In this document: in pieces, positions 42,295-51,664 of the stretch
Layout: each line of letters starts with the position of its first letter
How positions within the stretch are numbered: the first letter of the stretch is position 1
Source: Candidatus Pyrohabitans jungbluthii
Lineage (GTDB): Archaea; Hydrothermarchaeota; Hydrothermarchaeia; Hydrothermarchaeales; BMS3B
DNA: 64,000 nucleotides
NCBI GenBank assembly: GCA_002010065.2
Contig: MTMD02000010.1
Location: 1 to 64,000 of the forward strand
Reading direction: 5' to 3'
Notes under the pieces: model-generated
Seen by the model: the letters and a program-made list of their open reading frames with translations, nothing else
What the model was told of the DNA's origin: nothing
The model's database searches: none
Position numbers and translations under genes: made by a program

Positions 42295-42884
42295 TAAGGG
42301 GAGAGGTCCACCACGCCTAGGTAGCCCGCGATGGCCACGAGAACAAAGGTGAGCACCGCCACCACGAGGGTGACTCTGAACACCCTCTCCATGTTCACCC
42401 TGTAGAGCACCTGGAACCTGCTTCCTTCCTGGAGGAAACCATTCTGGGCAATAATTTTGAGCATGAAGGCAAGGCCTACGAGGTTTGAAAGCAAGCCAAG
42501 CACCATAAAGAGAAGCTGGTACTCAGTCAGGAAAAGCGCCGCCGCAGAGACGCCGAGGATGGGCAGAACATCGCTGACGTGGTGAGCGCAGCACGCCACC
42601 ATGGCAACGCCGCTCATGCCTCCGCTTGCGGCGACGCCTGCGCCGGCATGTGCTTTTCTGAGCTTTGAAACTGCTCTGATGTAGTAGTATAGCGCCATCT
42701 GTGTGCCAAAGCCTGCGGAGAGAGCGAGGATCCAGTACCAGAGTTCTCTGAAAGAATCCAAGGCGTGCTCAAAGCTCTGCGCAACGGTGAGAATGCCAAA
42801 GTAGAGAAGAAGAAGGGCAGAGCCCCCGGCAAAGCCAGCGATAATCGCGCGAGTCTTTAGCGCGTTGAAATCCTCGCTTTGCAT
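42291..42884 (-). CDS. Polytopic membrane protein with a CCAHH motif
   Basis: This protein of about 197 aa has five TM helices. The motif VACCAHHVSDVLP in the middle, with adjacent Cys and His pairs at a membrane edge, is typical of metal-binding membrane proteins. No family is named with confidence; a metal transporter or a helper of cytochrome/copper handling is possible. ATG 42884 or GTG 42887 starts it after AAGGAG. It is followed on the same strand by nothing; the lipoprotein gene lies upstream on the same strand. Confidence 0.65.
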   Translation of the reverse strand: MQSEDFNALKTRAIIAGFAGGSALLLLYFGILTVAQSFEHALDSFRELWYWILALSAGFGTQMALYYYIRAVSKLRKAHAGAGVAASGGMSGVAMVACCAHHVSDVLPILGVSAAALFLTEYQLLFMVLGLLSNLVGLAFMLKIIAQNGFLQEGSRFQVLYRVNMERVFRVTLVVAVLTFVLVAIAGYLGVVDLSPY

Positions 42885-42965
42885 CACCTCAACTCCTTCA
42901 AGTAGATAGGAACCACCAGCGGGTTCCTATTACCTCCTGCAACCATATGATTCATAATATCCACC

Positions 42966-43457
42966 CTATTGCTTGAAGTTCAGATTCCACCTGAAGATTC
43001 TCTTGCCCTGAATGCCGTCGATCTCAAGCACAATATACTCATCCTCCGGCGAAATCAGCTCTGTACCATTGATTCTTGCAGGAAGAACGAGATAGCCATA
43101 GCGATGATGCGAGGATTCTCTTTCCGGCACCCAGGTGAAGCCCTCATTCACCACAACGCCGCGACTGTTCCTGAAGGTGGAGAGCTTCTCAACCCTGTAG
43201 CCGGAGAGGTCAACGGAGTGGGTGTTCAGATATACCTTAAATACTATTTTCTCCTTCTCCTCCGGCATCAATGGGTTAAGATATACTACATCCACGTCCA
43301 CCGCTCCGAGGCTGCTCCTTCTTACCAAGTCCCTCTCGCTGAGGGTTTTCCCAGAGGCAGCTGAGATGGAAGCGTCGCCACTTCCACTATTAGACGAAGT
43401 ACAGCCTGTAAACAGCACAATCGCGCCAATCAGAAAAATTGCAAGGATTCTTCTCAT
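42966..43457 (-). CDS. Lipoprotein of unknown function
   Basis: This 163-aa protein starts with a lipoprotein signal (hydrophobic stretch ending LFTGC, Cys19 the probable lipidation site) and a Ser-rich linker. A beta-rich domain with no recognised family (VFKVYLNTHSVDLSGYRVE, FRWNLNFK at the end) follows. It is upstream of the CCAHH membrane protein on the same strand with 81 nt between, so the two may be co-transcribed. Confidence 0.7.
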   Translation of the reverse strand: MRRILAIFLIGAIVLFTGCTSSNSGSGDASISAASGKTLSERDLVRRSSLGAVDVDVVYLNPLMPEEKEKIVFKVYLNTHSVDLSGYRVEKLSTFRNSRGVVVNEGFTWVPERESSHHRYGYLVLPARINGTELISPEDEYIVLEIDGIQGKRIFRWNLNFKQ

Positions 43458-43515
43458 TTCATCACCTCATACTTTAATCACACCTAAAGGGAGATGAAAT
43501 TTGTTCGTAAAACTG

Positions 43516-43678
43516 TAGGCGAATGGAAATTCAGAAGGCACCCTCTTGCAACAACTACGCCTGAGACCGTCCAAAACGGTACGCCGGGCACATTTTGGCT
43601 TCCGATTTCCATAACGCTTTCTTTGATGCGTACACCAAGGATGCGAAGGCGTTTACGCCTTCTGATTATACTCGCCTA
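43516..43678. ncRNA. Structured intergenic segment before hisD
   Basis: TAGGCGA (43516-43522) pairs perfectly with TCGCCTA (43672-43678). Inside it, ATGGAAAT (43523-43530) pairs with ATTTCCAT (43605-43612), ACCGT-CCAAA-ACGGT (43566-43580) is a hairpin, and GAAGGCG-TTTA-CGCCTTC (43644-43661) another. CAGAAGGC just after the second helix can compete for GCCTTCTG. No protein frame is convincing. It may be a non-coding RNA on either strand or a degenerate palindromic element; the hisD TATA box (AATTTAAATAC, about 43704-43714) lies just downstream. Confidence 0.4.
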
Positions 43679-43736
43679 ACGTAGCGCGCATGCTTCCACA
43701 ACAAATTTAAATACCTTCAAGCCTTACTTCATCAGG

Positions 43737-45020
43737 ATGCTTTTCTCTGAGATTGCCAAGCTCACCCAAGAGCAGAAGGCTAAGCTCCTGCGCAGGGGCA
43801 GGGCAGACCTGAGCCAGGTTGAGGCGAAGGTAGCCGAGATTCTTGCAGAGGTTCGCTCACGAGGCGACGCTGCGCTGCGCGAGTTTACACGGCGCTTCGA
43901 CGGCGTTGAGGTGGAGGAGCTCAAAGTCAGCGAGGAGGAAATCGAGAAGGCGAGGGAGAGAGTAGATGGAAAGCTCATAGAGGCGCTGGAGCTTGCGAAG
44001 GAGAACATCGCCGAGTTTCACCGCCGCCAGCTCCGCAATGACTGGAGCTATGCCAAGGACGGCATTACTCTGGGGCAGGTTTATCGTGCCATTGAGAGCG
44101 TGGGGTGCTACGTGCCCGGCGGAAGAGCAAGCTACCCCTCTACTGTGCTGATGTGCGCAATCCCCGCGAAGGTCGCAGGGGTAAGCCGGGTAGTTGTGAC
44201 CACGCCGCCCATGAAGGGCGGTGAGGTGAACCCCTTAACCTTAGCCGCTTGCTCCATCGCGGGTGTAGACGAGGTATACCGCGTTGGCGGGGCTCAGGCA
44301 ATAGCAGCCCTCGCCTACGGCACCGAAAGCATAGCGCGGGTTGAAAAAATTGTTGGCCCTGGCAACGTTTACGTAACCGCCGCGAAGCGCTTAGTGAGCA
44401 GCGAGGTTGCCATAGACATGCCCGCAGGTCCAAGCGAGGTGCTCATCATCGCGGACGACTCCGCTGACGCACGCTTCATAGCGCTGGACATGCTTGCACA
44501 GGCGGAGCACGACCCCTTAGCCACGAGTGTGCTCGTAACCACCTCGCTGGAACTTGCAAAGCGGGTAAGAGAAATCCTTGAAAAAGAAACGCCTGCCCGC
44601 GCTGAGGCAAAGCAGGCGATTGAGGCTAATGGTGCGATACTCGTAGCCAGCGACATCGCCCAGGCGATAGATTTTGCAAATATGTTTGCGCCCGAGCATC
44701 TTGAGATTATCACTCGCGACGACGAAGCTGTGCTTCGCAGGATAAATAGCGCTGGCTCAGTTTTCCTGGGCAGCTATTCCCCTGTTGCGTGTGGCGACTA
44801 TGCGAGTGGCACAAACCATGTGCTGCCCACCGCAGGGTATGCGCGCGCCTACTCTGGACTAAACGTTTACGATTTCCTCAAGGTAATATCCTTCCAGAAG
44901 CTGAGCAAAGACGGGCTGGAGAGGCTTGCAAAAGCAATAGTACCCCTTGCAAAGGCGGAAGGACTTGAGATGCACGCTAAAAGCGTGGAAGCAAGATTAG
45001 CGAGGCGAGAGCATGATTGA
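43737..45020 (+). CDS. hisD: Histidinol dehydrogenase
   Basis: This 427-aa Zn/NAD-dependent enzyme makes histidine from histidinol in two oxidation steps. CYVPGGRASYPSTVLMCAIPA, here with the Gly-rich NAD region, plus VGPGNVYVTAAKR, IDMPAGPSEV, AQAEHDPLA (Zn-binding Gln/His) and FAPEHLEI (catalytic Glu-His) are all intact. It overlaps aspS by 8 nt. Other his genes are not in the window. Confidence 0.96.
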   Translation: MLFSEIAKLTQEQKAKLLRRGRADLSQVEAKVAEILAEVRSRGDAALREFTRRFDGVEVEELKVSEEEIEKARERVDGKLIEALELAKENIAEFHRRQLRNDWSYAKDGITLGQVYRAIESVGCYVPGGRASYPSTVLMCAIPAKVAGVSRVVVTTPPMKGGEVNPLTLAACSIAGVDEVYRVGGAQAIAALAYGTESIARVEKIVGPGNVYVTAAKRLVSSEVAIDMPAGPSEVLIIADDSADARFIALDMLAQAEHDPLATSVLVTTSLELAKRVREILEKETPARAEAKQAIEANGAILVASDIAQAIDFANMFAPEHLEIITRDDEAVLRRINSAGSVFLGSYSPVACGDYASGTNHVLPTAGYARAYSGLNVYDFLKVISFQKLSKDGLERLAKAIVPLAKAEGLEMHAKSVEARLARREHD

Positions 45021-46329
45021 GCGCGTTTATTCGGGTGAGCTTTCCCCTGAGAAGGACGGAGAAGAGGTAAGCATCGCAGGCTGGGTGCATGAAAAGCGCA
45101 AGCTGGGCGGGCTTCTTTTCCTCCTCGTTAGAGACCGCGACGGCATAGTGCAGGTAACCCTGCCCAAGAAGTTCGTCCCAGCTGAAGTTTTTGAGACCGC
45201 AAAAGGTGTGAGCAAAGAGAGCGTCGTTGTTGTGAAGGGGAAGCTTCAGGCAATGGATAAGGCTCCCGGCGGAGTTGAGGTTATCCCCTCGCAGATAGAG
45301 GTGCTGAGCAGCGCCGCCTCGCCTTTACCCCTTGACCCCACTGGCAAGGTTCCCGCTAATTTGGACACTCGCCTGGACCACCGCGTGCTCGACCTGCGCA
45401 AGCCCCAGGTGGCGGCGATTTTCAAGATACGCAGCCGTGCTCTGAAGGCTGCAAGGGAGCACCTCCTGAGCCAAGGCTTCATCGAGGTGCACACTCCTCG
45501 AATAATCTCTACCGCCAGCGAGGGCGGCACAGAGCTATTCCCAATAAGCTACTTCGAGCGCGAAGCCTTCTTAGCCCAGAGCCCGCAGCTGTACAAGCAG
45601 ATGCTCATGGGCTCAGGTTTAGACCGCGTGTTTGAGATAGCCACCTATTTCCGTGCTGAAGAGCATGACACCATATGGCACCTGAATGAGATTACCGCCG
45701 TCGATTGTGAGCTTGCATTTATCTCTGGCTATGAGGATGTGCTCAAGGTTATTGAAGGGCTGATCTGTGCCATGATACGCGAGGTTAAAGAGCACTGCTC
45801 GCAGGAGCTTGAGCGGCTTGGGGTGGAGCTTGAGGTACCGCGCACGCCCTTCCCGAGGCTAACCTATGCGGAGGTGCTCTCACTACTTGAAGAGGAAGCA
45901 AACTTGAAGCTGCCCTTCGGTGAGGATTTAACCACCGAGGCGGAGAAGAAGCTCGGCGAGATAATGCACCAGCGAGGGCACGAGCTTTACTTTGTCACCC
46001 GCTTCCCCCTCGACGCCAAGCCCTTCTACACCATGCCCGACAGCGAGGATCCCGAGCTGAGCGCCAGCTTCGACTTGGAGTTCAAGGGAAGGGAGATTAT
46101 CTCCGGTTCGCAGCGTATCCACGATTATGATCTCCTCGTGCAGCGCATAAAGGCGAAGGGGCTCAGGGAGCAGAACTTCTCCAGCTACCTGGAAGCCTTT
46201 AAGTACGGCATGCCGCCTCATGGAGGCTTTGGCATGGGCATAGAGCGCTTCCTCATGCTGCTCTTAGACCTGCCAAACATTCGCGAGGCGGTGCTCTTTC
46301 CGCGAGATAGGCACCGCCTGGAGCCGTAA
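45013..46329 (+). CDS. aspS: Aspartyl-tRNA synthetase, archaeal type (probably non-discriminating)
   Basis: This 438-aa class IIb synthetase has an N-terminal OB-fold anticodon-binding domain (1-105), motif 2 (YFRAEEHDT) and motif 3 (GGFGMGIERFLMLLLDLPN is the final block). Residues H26 and P85 replace W26 and K85 of the tRNA-Asp-specific Thermococcus enzyme; published swaps at these positions broaden recognition to tRNA-Asn. The enzyme probably also makes Asp-tRNA-Asn for amidation. It overlaps hisD by 8 nt. Confidence 0.95.
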   Translation: MIERVYSGELSPEKDGEEVSIAGWVHEKRKLGGLLFLLVRDRDGIVQVTLPKKFVPAEVFETAKGVSKESVVVVKGKLQAMDKAPGGVEVIPSQIEVLSSAASPLPLDPTGKVPANLDTRLDHRVLDLRKPQVAAIFKIRSRALKAAREHLLSQGFIEVHTPRIISTASEGGTELFPISYFEREAFLAQSPQLYKQMLMGSGLDRVFEIATYFRAEEHDTIWHLNEITAVDCELAFISGYEDVLKVIEGLICAMIREVKEHCSQELERLGVELEVPRTPFPRLTYAEVLSLLEEEANLKLPFGEDLTTEAEKKLGEIMHQRGHELYFVTRFPLDAKPFYTMPDSEDPELSASFDLEFKGREIISGSQRIHDYDLLVQRIKAKGLREQNFSSYLEAFKYGMPPHGGFGMGIERFLMLLLDLPNIREAVLFPRDRHRLEP

Positions 46330-46332
46330 AGG

Positions 46333-47331
46333 TTAAAACCACTTCTTAAACGTGGCTATGGTTACGACGGCTATGGCAAGCTGAAAGAGCAGCACAGTTG
46401 CCACGACCTCATATTCGTAGGCTTTTCCCTTTATTTTCCTGAGCAGAGCAACCGCCACGTGGGGCACACTGTAGATTTTGCTCTTAACCGCTAGGGAACC
46501 ATCTTCGAGCACCTTTGCTGGCCACTCAGGCTTGAACCTCCCTCTCGCCTTGAGCACCAGCTCCATGTAATACATGGCGAACAGCACCGCCGCAAACCTC
46601 TCTATGTTCCCCAAGATTGCCACTATTGCCACGCCCGCGCCAGCGAAGTAGGTGAGCACATCACCAGGAAACACCTTTGAAGGATACCAGTTGAATATTA
46701 AGAAGGCGAGCAGCGCCCCAACGATGCACGCCGAGATGAGAAAGGCGTCAAAAGCATCCACCTCCCACGAGAGGTATGCCAGCGTGGAGAATATCACTAC
46801 ACCCTGCAAAGCCTCCAAGCCATTGTAGCCCGCGAGCATATTAAAGGCGTTTGTAGTACCTACGATGCCTATGGGCACTATGAGCAGAGGATAGAGCAGC
46901 CCCAGCTCCACCTGCCCCAGAAAGGGGAAGGTCATCATCGCATGCCCGGCATTAACCACCATTATAGGGATGGGCACCATAAACGTGAGAAGCACCTTTT
47001 CACTCTGCCTTAGCCCTATCCTCCACCCCAGCATGTCGTCAACCATGCCTATAAGTGCGGCTATGAGCAAGCTCAGCGTGGCTGCAAGTAGCTCTATTAT
47101 AGAGCCATCGCCATAGTAGAAGGTTTCAAGGGCGATCATCACAAGCAGTGCAAGGAGCACCCCAAAGACAACGGCGATGCCCCCCATCTCCGCAACCTCT
47201 CTTTCATCCTGCTTGTGCACATCTCTTCCCACGAAACCGGTGCTCCTCGCGCGGTGTATCCACTTTGGCAGTGCCACCAGTGTCGCAAAGAAGCTGATGG
47301 CAAATAAACCCACAGCGACCCCCAAGTCCAT
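46333..47331 (-). CDS. MraY/WecA/Alg7-family glycosyl-1-phosphate transferase
   Basis: This 332-aa membrane enzyme has about ten helices and transfers a sugar-1-phosphate (commonly GlcNAc-1-P) from UDP-sugar to a polyprenyl/dolichyl phosphate. It would be the first step of N-glycan or lipid-linked glycan assembly. GMVDDMLG holds the catalytic DD, NAFNMLAGYNGLE the Mg site and FPGDVLTY the third motif. In an archaeon this is the Alg7/AglH-like role, not peptidoglycan. It ends 4 nt from the convergent aspS stop. Confidence 0.92.
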   Translation of the reverse strand: MDLGVAVGLFAISFFATLVALPKWIHRARSTGFVGRDVHKQDEREVAEMGGIAVVFGVLLALLVMIALETFYYGDGSIIELLAATLSLLIAALIGMVDDMLGWRIGLRQSEKVLLTFMVPIPIMVVNAGHAMMTFPFLGQVELGLLYPLLIVPIGIVGTTNAFNMLAGYNGLEALQGVVIFSTLAYLSWEVDAFDAFLISACIVGALLAFLIFNWYPSKVFPGDVLTYFAGAGVAIVAILGNIERFAAVLFAMYYMELVLKARGRFKPEWPAKVLEDGSLAVKSKIYSVPHVAVALLRKIKGKAYEYEVVATVLLFQLAIAVVTIATFKKWF

Positions 47332-47461
47332 GGTGGTAGAGTCTGATGGCAGGTATTTAAAAGTAACGAAAGTGTTTATAAATTCTGTTTAAAGTTACAC
47401 CGGCGGCAAACCTTTATCTACGCTGAGAAATAATAACTGGATCCTGAAGGAAGGTGAAAAC

Positions 47462-48634
47462 TTGAAGTTTGTGAACCGTTATAAGGACTACGTGGTCATA
47501 AACCCGCTCATGCGTGGCGGGATTCTTCCGCAAGAGGTGCAGGAGCAGCTCTGCCAAGACGGCTGGCTGGAGATAGGTTACTCGGTGTGCCACGACTGCA
47601 TCGAGGGAAGGAGCAGCCTGATTACCAAACCGCCGATTAGAAAATTTCTGAAACAGGTGGCAGAATTCTTTGGCGGCGATGAAGCGGAGCACACCTTCGG
47701 ATGCAGGGCGGCGCAGTACGTGGTGATGAAAACCATAGCCGACCATGTGAAGGAGGAGGGGCTTGAGCCAGTGGTGGTGGTCGACCCTAACTCCCACTAC
47801 ACCACAAATATAGCGGCAGAGATGGTTGGCCTGCGCGTGGTTGAGCCTCCTCATACTGGCTATCCTGAGTACAAGGTTACCGTTGAAGCCTTTCAGGAGA
47901 AGATCGAAGAGGTAGGCAGGCCAGCGCTCGTGGTTGCAACGCATGCCGACCCTTACTTCGGCAACATTGAGCCCGTGGAGGAGCTGGGCAAGCTGTGCGA
48001 GGAGCTTGAAGTACCCTTCATGGTAAACGCCGCCTATACTGCTGGCGTGGCACCGATAGATATGAAGAAGATACGCGCCGACTTTCTCACAGTAAGTGCG
48101 CACAAGAGCATGGCTTCTCTTGCCCCTCTCGGCTTCGTGGTGACCACCTACGAGTGGAGCAAGAAGGCTTTCGCAGCGTCGAAGTCAAAGGCGGAGTGGA
48201 CAGGCAGGGTGTTCGGGAAGAAGCTGCCCAACCTCTTTGGGTGCAGTGTGGGTGGAATACCTCTTATATCTGCGATGCTCAGCTTCGACTACGTTAAAGC
48301 GAGGGTAAAGCACTGGGAGGATGAGCTGAAGAAGATTAACGACTTCGTGGACAAGCTCGAGGATATAGGCGAGGGCGATATAATGCTCCTGGGCGAGCGT
48401 CCAAAGCGCCACCACCTGCTCCACTTCGAGACTCCGCTGTTCTGGGAGATTTCCAAGAAGCACAAGCGAAAGGGCTTCTTCCTGGCGGAGGAGATGCTCA
48501 AGCGCCGCATCGTGGGGCTGCACAAAGGGCTGAGCAAGCACATAAAGCTGAGCGTCTACGGCTTGAGTGACGAGGAGCGCGAGCGAGTGCTTACCGCTTT
48601 TGAGGAGATTGCAGCGCTCAGGGAGAAGCTGTAA
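47462..48634 (+). CDS. pscS: O-phosphoseryl-tRNA(Cys):Cys-tRNA synthase (SepCysS)
   Basis: This 390-aa PLP enzyme turns Sep-tRNA-Cys into Cys-tRNA-Cys. The PLP Lys is K215 in SAHKSMASL, and HTFGCRAAQYVVM binds the cofactor phosphate region. Three cysteines essential in studied SepCysS are kept (C43, C46 in SVCHDC and C261 in LFGCSVGG). The start is a TTG 8 nt after GGAAGGTG. SepRS, needed to make Sep-tRNA, is not in the window, and a normal CysRS is present at 30646. Confidence 0.93.
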   Translation: MKFVNRYKDYVVINPLMRGGILPQEVQEQLCQDGWLEIGYSVCHDCIEGRSSLITKPPIRKFLKQVAEFFGGDEAEHTFGCRAAQYVVMKTIADHVKEEGLEPVVVVDPNSHYTTNIAAEMVGLRVVEPPHTGYPEYKVTVEAFQEKIEEVGRPALVVATHADPYFGNIEPVEELGKLCEELEVPFMVNAAYTAGVAPIDMKKIRADFLTVSAHKSMASLAPLGFVVTTYEWSKKAFAASKSKAEWTGRVFGKKLPNLFGCSVGGIPLISAMLSFDYVKARVKHWEDELKKINDFVDKLEDIGEGDIMLLGERPKRHHLLHFETPLFWEISKKHKRKGFFLAEEMLKRRIVGLHKGLSKHIKLSVYGLSDEERERVLTAFEEIAALREKL

Positions 48635-48682
48635 TAAAACAGTCAGGAACATTAGCCGGAGGCTTCACCAAGCCTACGTGGT

Positions 48683-49759
48683 TTACACCCCGCTTTTAAA
48701 TCTGTTCACACTTTTAATCAAAACCAGATAGAGAGGCAGAGGCATTAGCGCAAATAAAGCGAAGGGGGCAATCTCATAACTCCCACCCAGAGAGAGACTT
48801 GTGACCACATTCAGGGGCGATATGGTGCTGAATTGCATGCCCGCCAGGAAGAGGTTCATTAATAGCAACGAATACAGGAAGTGGGCTGTGCCCCTTTTCC
48901 TGTAACTCAGCACAAGAAGACAGCCAGAGATAATTAAAATAAGGGCGACGCTAAGAGTTAAGAGGAGGATTAAAAGTTCCCGCTCAACGGCGATGCCATT
49001 AAACTCCAGCAGCCTTATCCAGAGGTAGGACTGCACAGGCACTATTGCAAGGCAGACGATGATTTTGGCATTTATAACCTGAAGCAAGCTTAAGGGCGAA
49101 GAAATGAGAATGTCTAGGGTCTTTTTCTCCATTTCCTCTGTGAATAAGTCGATAATCAATCCGCCTGCAATAAAAGCGGGAGCAAGTATCAGCAATGGTA
49201 TAAGTATACCATAGACGAACTCAAAATAGCTTGATTTAACCCTGCTTTTCCCGATGCTGAGCTCATACCCCAGCACTTCCCTGATACCATCGGGTAAATA
49301 ATCAACTCTCCCCCTGCGAAGATTTTCCTCATACCTTTCAATGGGCTCCTTGAGATAAGAGGCTATCAATGTAGCTTTGATATCATTTTTGGGCAGATAT
49401 AAATCTATTTTAACAGGATCTGAGTATGGATCTCTTCCCGTAGATACCACCAGTATCCCATCCACATCATATCTATAAAAAGAATCAAGCGCTTTAGAGA
49501 AATCCTTGTAAAATTTCAGATTAAACTTTCCATCCTGCTGAAGCAGATTTATCAGTTCTTTGTCCTCAGATAGAACCGCCAGATCCACTCTCTCAAGGCC
49601 GTATGTGCCTAAAGTCTCTGGAGAAACATAACTCATAATTCCTACAACCAGAAAGGCGGAAAAGGAAGCTATTAAAAGTTGAATCAGCACCGTCAAAATT
49701 AGAGTCTTTTCCTTTATCAGACTCCTGAACTCCTTCTTGACCAGAGCTAACTCCTTCAT
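48683..49759 (-). CDS. ABC-2 type permease (NatB-like)
   Basis: This permease of about 358 aa has one N-terminal TM, a large external domain (about residues 50-180) and five C-terminal TMs including the amphipathic coupling region LFTEEMEKKTLDILISSP. It overlaps the upstream permease gene by 4 nt (ATGA). With that gene and the divergent ATPase at 51665 it should form an exporter of the Na+/drug-like NatAB class. The start at 49759 follows GGAGGGGG; a longer frame to 49858 lies inside the neighbouring gene. Confidence 0.85.
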   Translation of the reverse strand: MKELALVKKEFRSLIKEKTLILTVLIQLLIASFSAFLVVGIMSYVSPETLGTYGLERVDLAVLSEDKELINLLQQDGKFNLKFYKDFSKALDSFYRYDVDGILVVSTGRDPYSDPVKIDLYLPKNDIKATLIASYLKEPIERYEENLRRGRVDYLPDGIREVLGYELSIGKSRVKSSYFEFVYGILIPLLILAPAFIAGGLIIDLFTEEMEKKTLDILISSPLSLLQVINAKIIVCLAIVPVQSYLWIRLLEFNGIAVERELLILLLTLSVALILIISGCLLVLSYRKRGTAHFLYSLLLMNLFLAGMQFSTISPLNVVTSLSLGGSYEIAPFALFALMPLPLYLVLIKSVNRFKSGV

Positions 49760-51561
49760 GCTCCCCCTCCAAGCAAAGAGTAATTGTAAAGAAGGTGAGC
49801 GACGCCTGAAAGCGTTAAGAGGAGTAAAAACCTCCTGTTTATCCTCCCTCTGCTCCACACCAGTCCCAGAGCAGCTGTGGAAGTTAACACCACATGAAGC
49901 AAAAGAGCATTGAGCAGATATCCCTTGAGGAAAATAACATAGCCAAACAGGGACTGGGAAATCTGGGCAAGGGTTACAAGAGCTATCAGCTTTTCTCCGA
50001 TAAAGAAACCTGAACCGCAGAACGCGCCAAGGAGTACTGTTCTACCAGGGCTCAATTTGGAATACCTGACAACTCCAGCCACGAAGGCTATCTTGATAAC
50101 CTCCTCTAAGAAGGCAGAGAGGGTAAGCATCAGGTAGAGTGATAGTGGGAGAGGCACCTGGAATAGAGCCACTATAAATATTAATTCAAGCATGTACGCC
50201 GCTACCGATGCCAAAATTCCAAAGAATACGCCTGCAATTAACCTCTCTCCACCCTTCTCCCACATTATATTAATGCCATAAAAAATTTTGTCAAAGATGC
50301 CCTTCTGGGAAAAGAGTACCTCCTCTCTGAACATCAGAGTCCCCATGAAAAATATAATTGCGCTCATTGCAAATAAAGGGAGAGTTGTAAAAATATATTT
50401 GGAAAATTCTACTTTTTCGCCATCCATAACATTTACTATTATTGAAACAGGAGATATGTTGCTCACCGCATGTATATTCACAAACATAGCCGGAAAGAAT
50501 AGGAAAGAGAAGAATATTACTGAAATAAAAATTATAATAAAGGAATTTTCTTTATAGCTTCTGCTCAATATGGACACCAGGAAAGAAAGGGACAGTAAGA
50601 AAAGAATAACCGGAATCAGTATCAAGATTATCTCAACTTCCAGCTTCTTTCTCAGAATCAGCGTTATTGCTATCACACTGATCAAAGTTAATAAAAAGTG
50701 CGCAAGGGTTTTGCCAATTACCACATCCCCTGCGCTGAGAGGAGATGTCAGGAGCAGCTCAGCACGGCGATTTGTTCTCTCTTCCAGCATGCTCGAAGAA
50801 TAAAACTGCGAAAACAGGTATATTGGAAAGGCAAGCAGAAAAGTTAGAAGGACTGATTTAAAAGGCAATGGGGGAGAGAAAATAGCTGGAAGGGTTATCC
50901 TCGACTCTTCCTGAGTTATTCCACGAACATCAAACCTCGCCTTCCTGTACTTCTCAATCAGATTCACAACTTCAGAGCGGGGCAGTGATTTTGGGTTGAG
51001 ACTCTCAACCCTGCCCCCATCCGGGAAAGATTCAACTGCAGCTGAAACCTTCTGCTCCTCAGGCTGAGCGGAGGTGAAGTACTGGAACTCCTCGCTGCGT
51101 TTTAAATAATGAGTCTGAATCCATAGCGGGAAGGCATAGTTGACATGCTCTTCATCCACAGCAAAGATGGTCAGGGTTTTATACAGCCTTAAAGCCTGGG
51201 AGAGGGCATCCAGGGCTGCGAGCGACCTTTTAGAATCAGTATAAATTATCTTCGTCTCACCATTGGAGACCACAAGCAAATCCAGCTTTCCTCCTTCAAG
51301 CAGAACCTCCCCTCCATCTTTTATGTCCACTAGCCTGAACCTTCCGTCGTATTCGAGGGCAGATTTTATTATCCTGTCTTCTCCAGATATTCCGGCTGAA
51401 TACAGAGCTTGTCCAGATGATGGCGAGGAGATAGATAGTAAAAACAGGGCTATAAAAGAGGCGAAGAGTAAAAGAGTGAGAATAGTAACATTGAAGCCAA
51501 ATTTTGGCTTTGAACGTTTAATTTCCCATTTTGCTATGATCAGGATATTTTTAAAATTCAT
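49756..51561 (-). CDS. ABC-2 type permease fused to a PrsW-like membrane protease domain
   Basis: This 601-aa protein has an N-terminal ABC-2 permease half (about 1-415): TM1, an external domain of about 190 residues, then five or six TMs with the coupling segment SMLEERTNRRAELLLTSPLS. The C-terminal part (about 430-600) adds around six helices with PrsW-like protease motifs: EEVIK (E486, E487, K490), GFFIGEK (E523), LLHVV (H556) and a last H589. Glutamic-type intramembrane proteases use just such Glu/His residues. The fusion suggests a transporter tied to proteolysis of a membrane peptide or signal precursor. Confidence 0.75.
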   Translation of the reverse strand: MNFKNILIIAKWEIKRSKPKFGFNVTILTLLLFASFIALFLLSISSPSSGQALYSAGISGEDRIIKSALEYDGRFRLVDIKDGGEVLLEGGKLDLLVVSNGETKIIYTDSKRSLAALDALSQALRLYKTLTIFAVDEEHVNYAFPLWIQTHYLKRSEEFQYFTSAQPEEQKVSAAVESFPDGGRVESLNPKSLPRSEVVNLIEKYRKARFDVRGITQEESRITLPAIFSPPLPFKSVLLTFLLAFPIYLFSQFYSSSMLEERTNRRAELLLTSPLSAGDVVIGKTLAHFLLTLISVIAITLILRKKLEVEIILILIPVILFLLSLSFLVSILSRSYKENSFIIIFISVIFFSFLFFPAMFVNIHAVSNISPVSIIVNVMDGEKVEFSKYIFTTLPLFAMSAIIFFMGTLMFREEVLFSQKGIFDKIFYGINIMWEKGGERLIAGVFFGILASVAAYMLELIFIVALFQVPLPLSLYLMLTLSAFLEEVIKIAFVAGVVRYSKLSPGRTVLLGAFCGSGFFIGEKLIALVTLAQISQSLFGYVIFLKGYLLNALLLHVVLTSTAALGLVWSRGRINRRFLLLLTLSGVAHLLYNYSLLGGGA

Positions 51562-51664
51562 TTTTAATCAGAATTACTGAGGAATTTCTTAACCTTTTTG
51601 TTTCGATAGCTGAAAAATAATGCTTAAATAATCTGCTTCGAAAAACTAAGAAAGAGGTATTTTT

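Noticed and set aside
46333-47331. Peptidoglycan MraY
   Set aside because: The family fits, but no other peptidoglycan genes are present and the source is archaeal; a dolichyl-phosphate sugar transferase is more likely.
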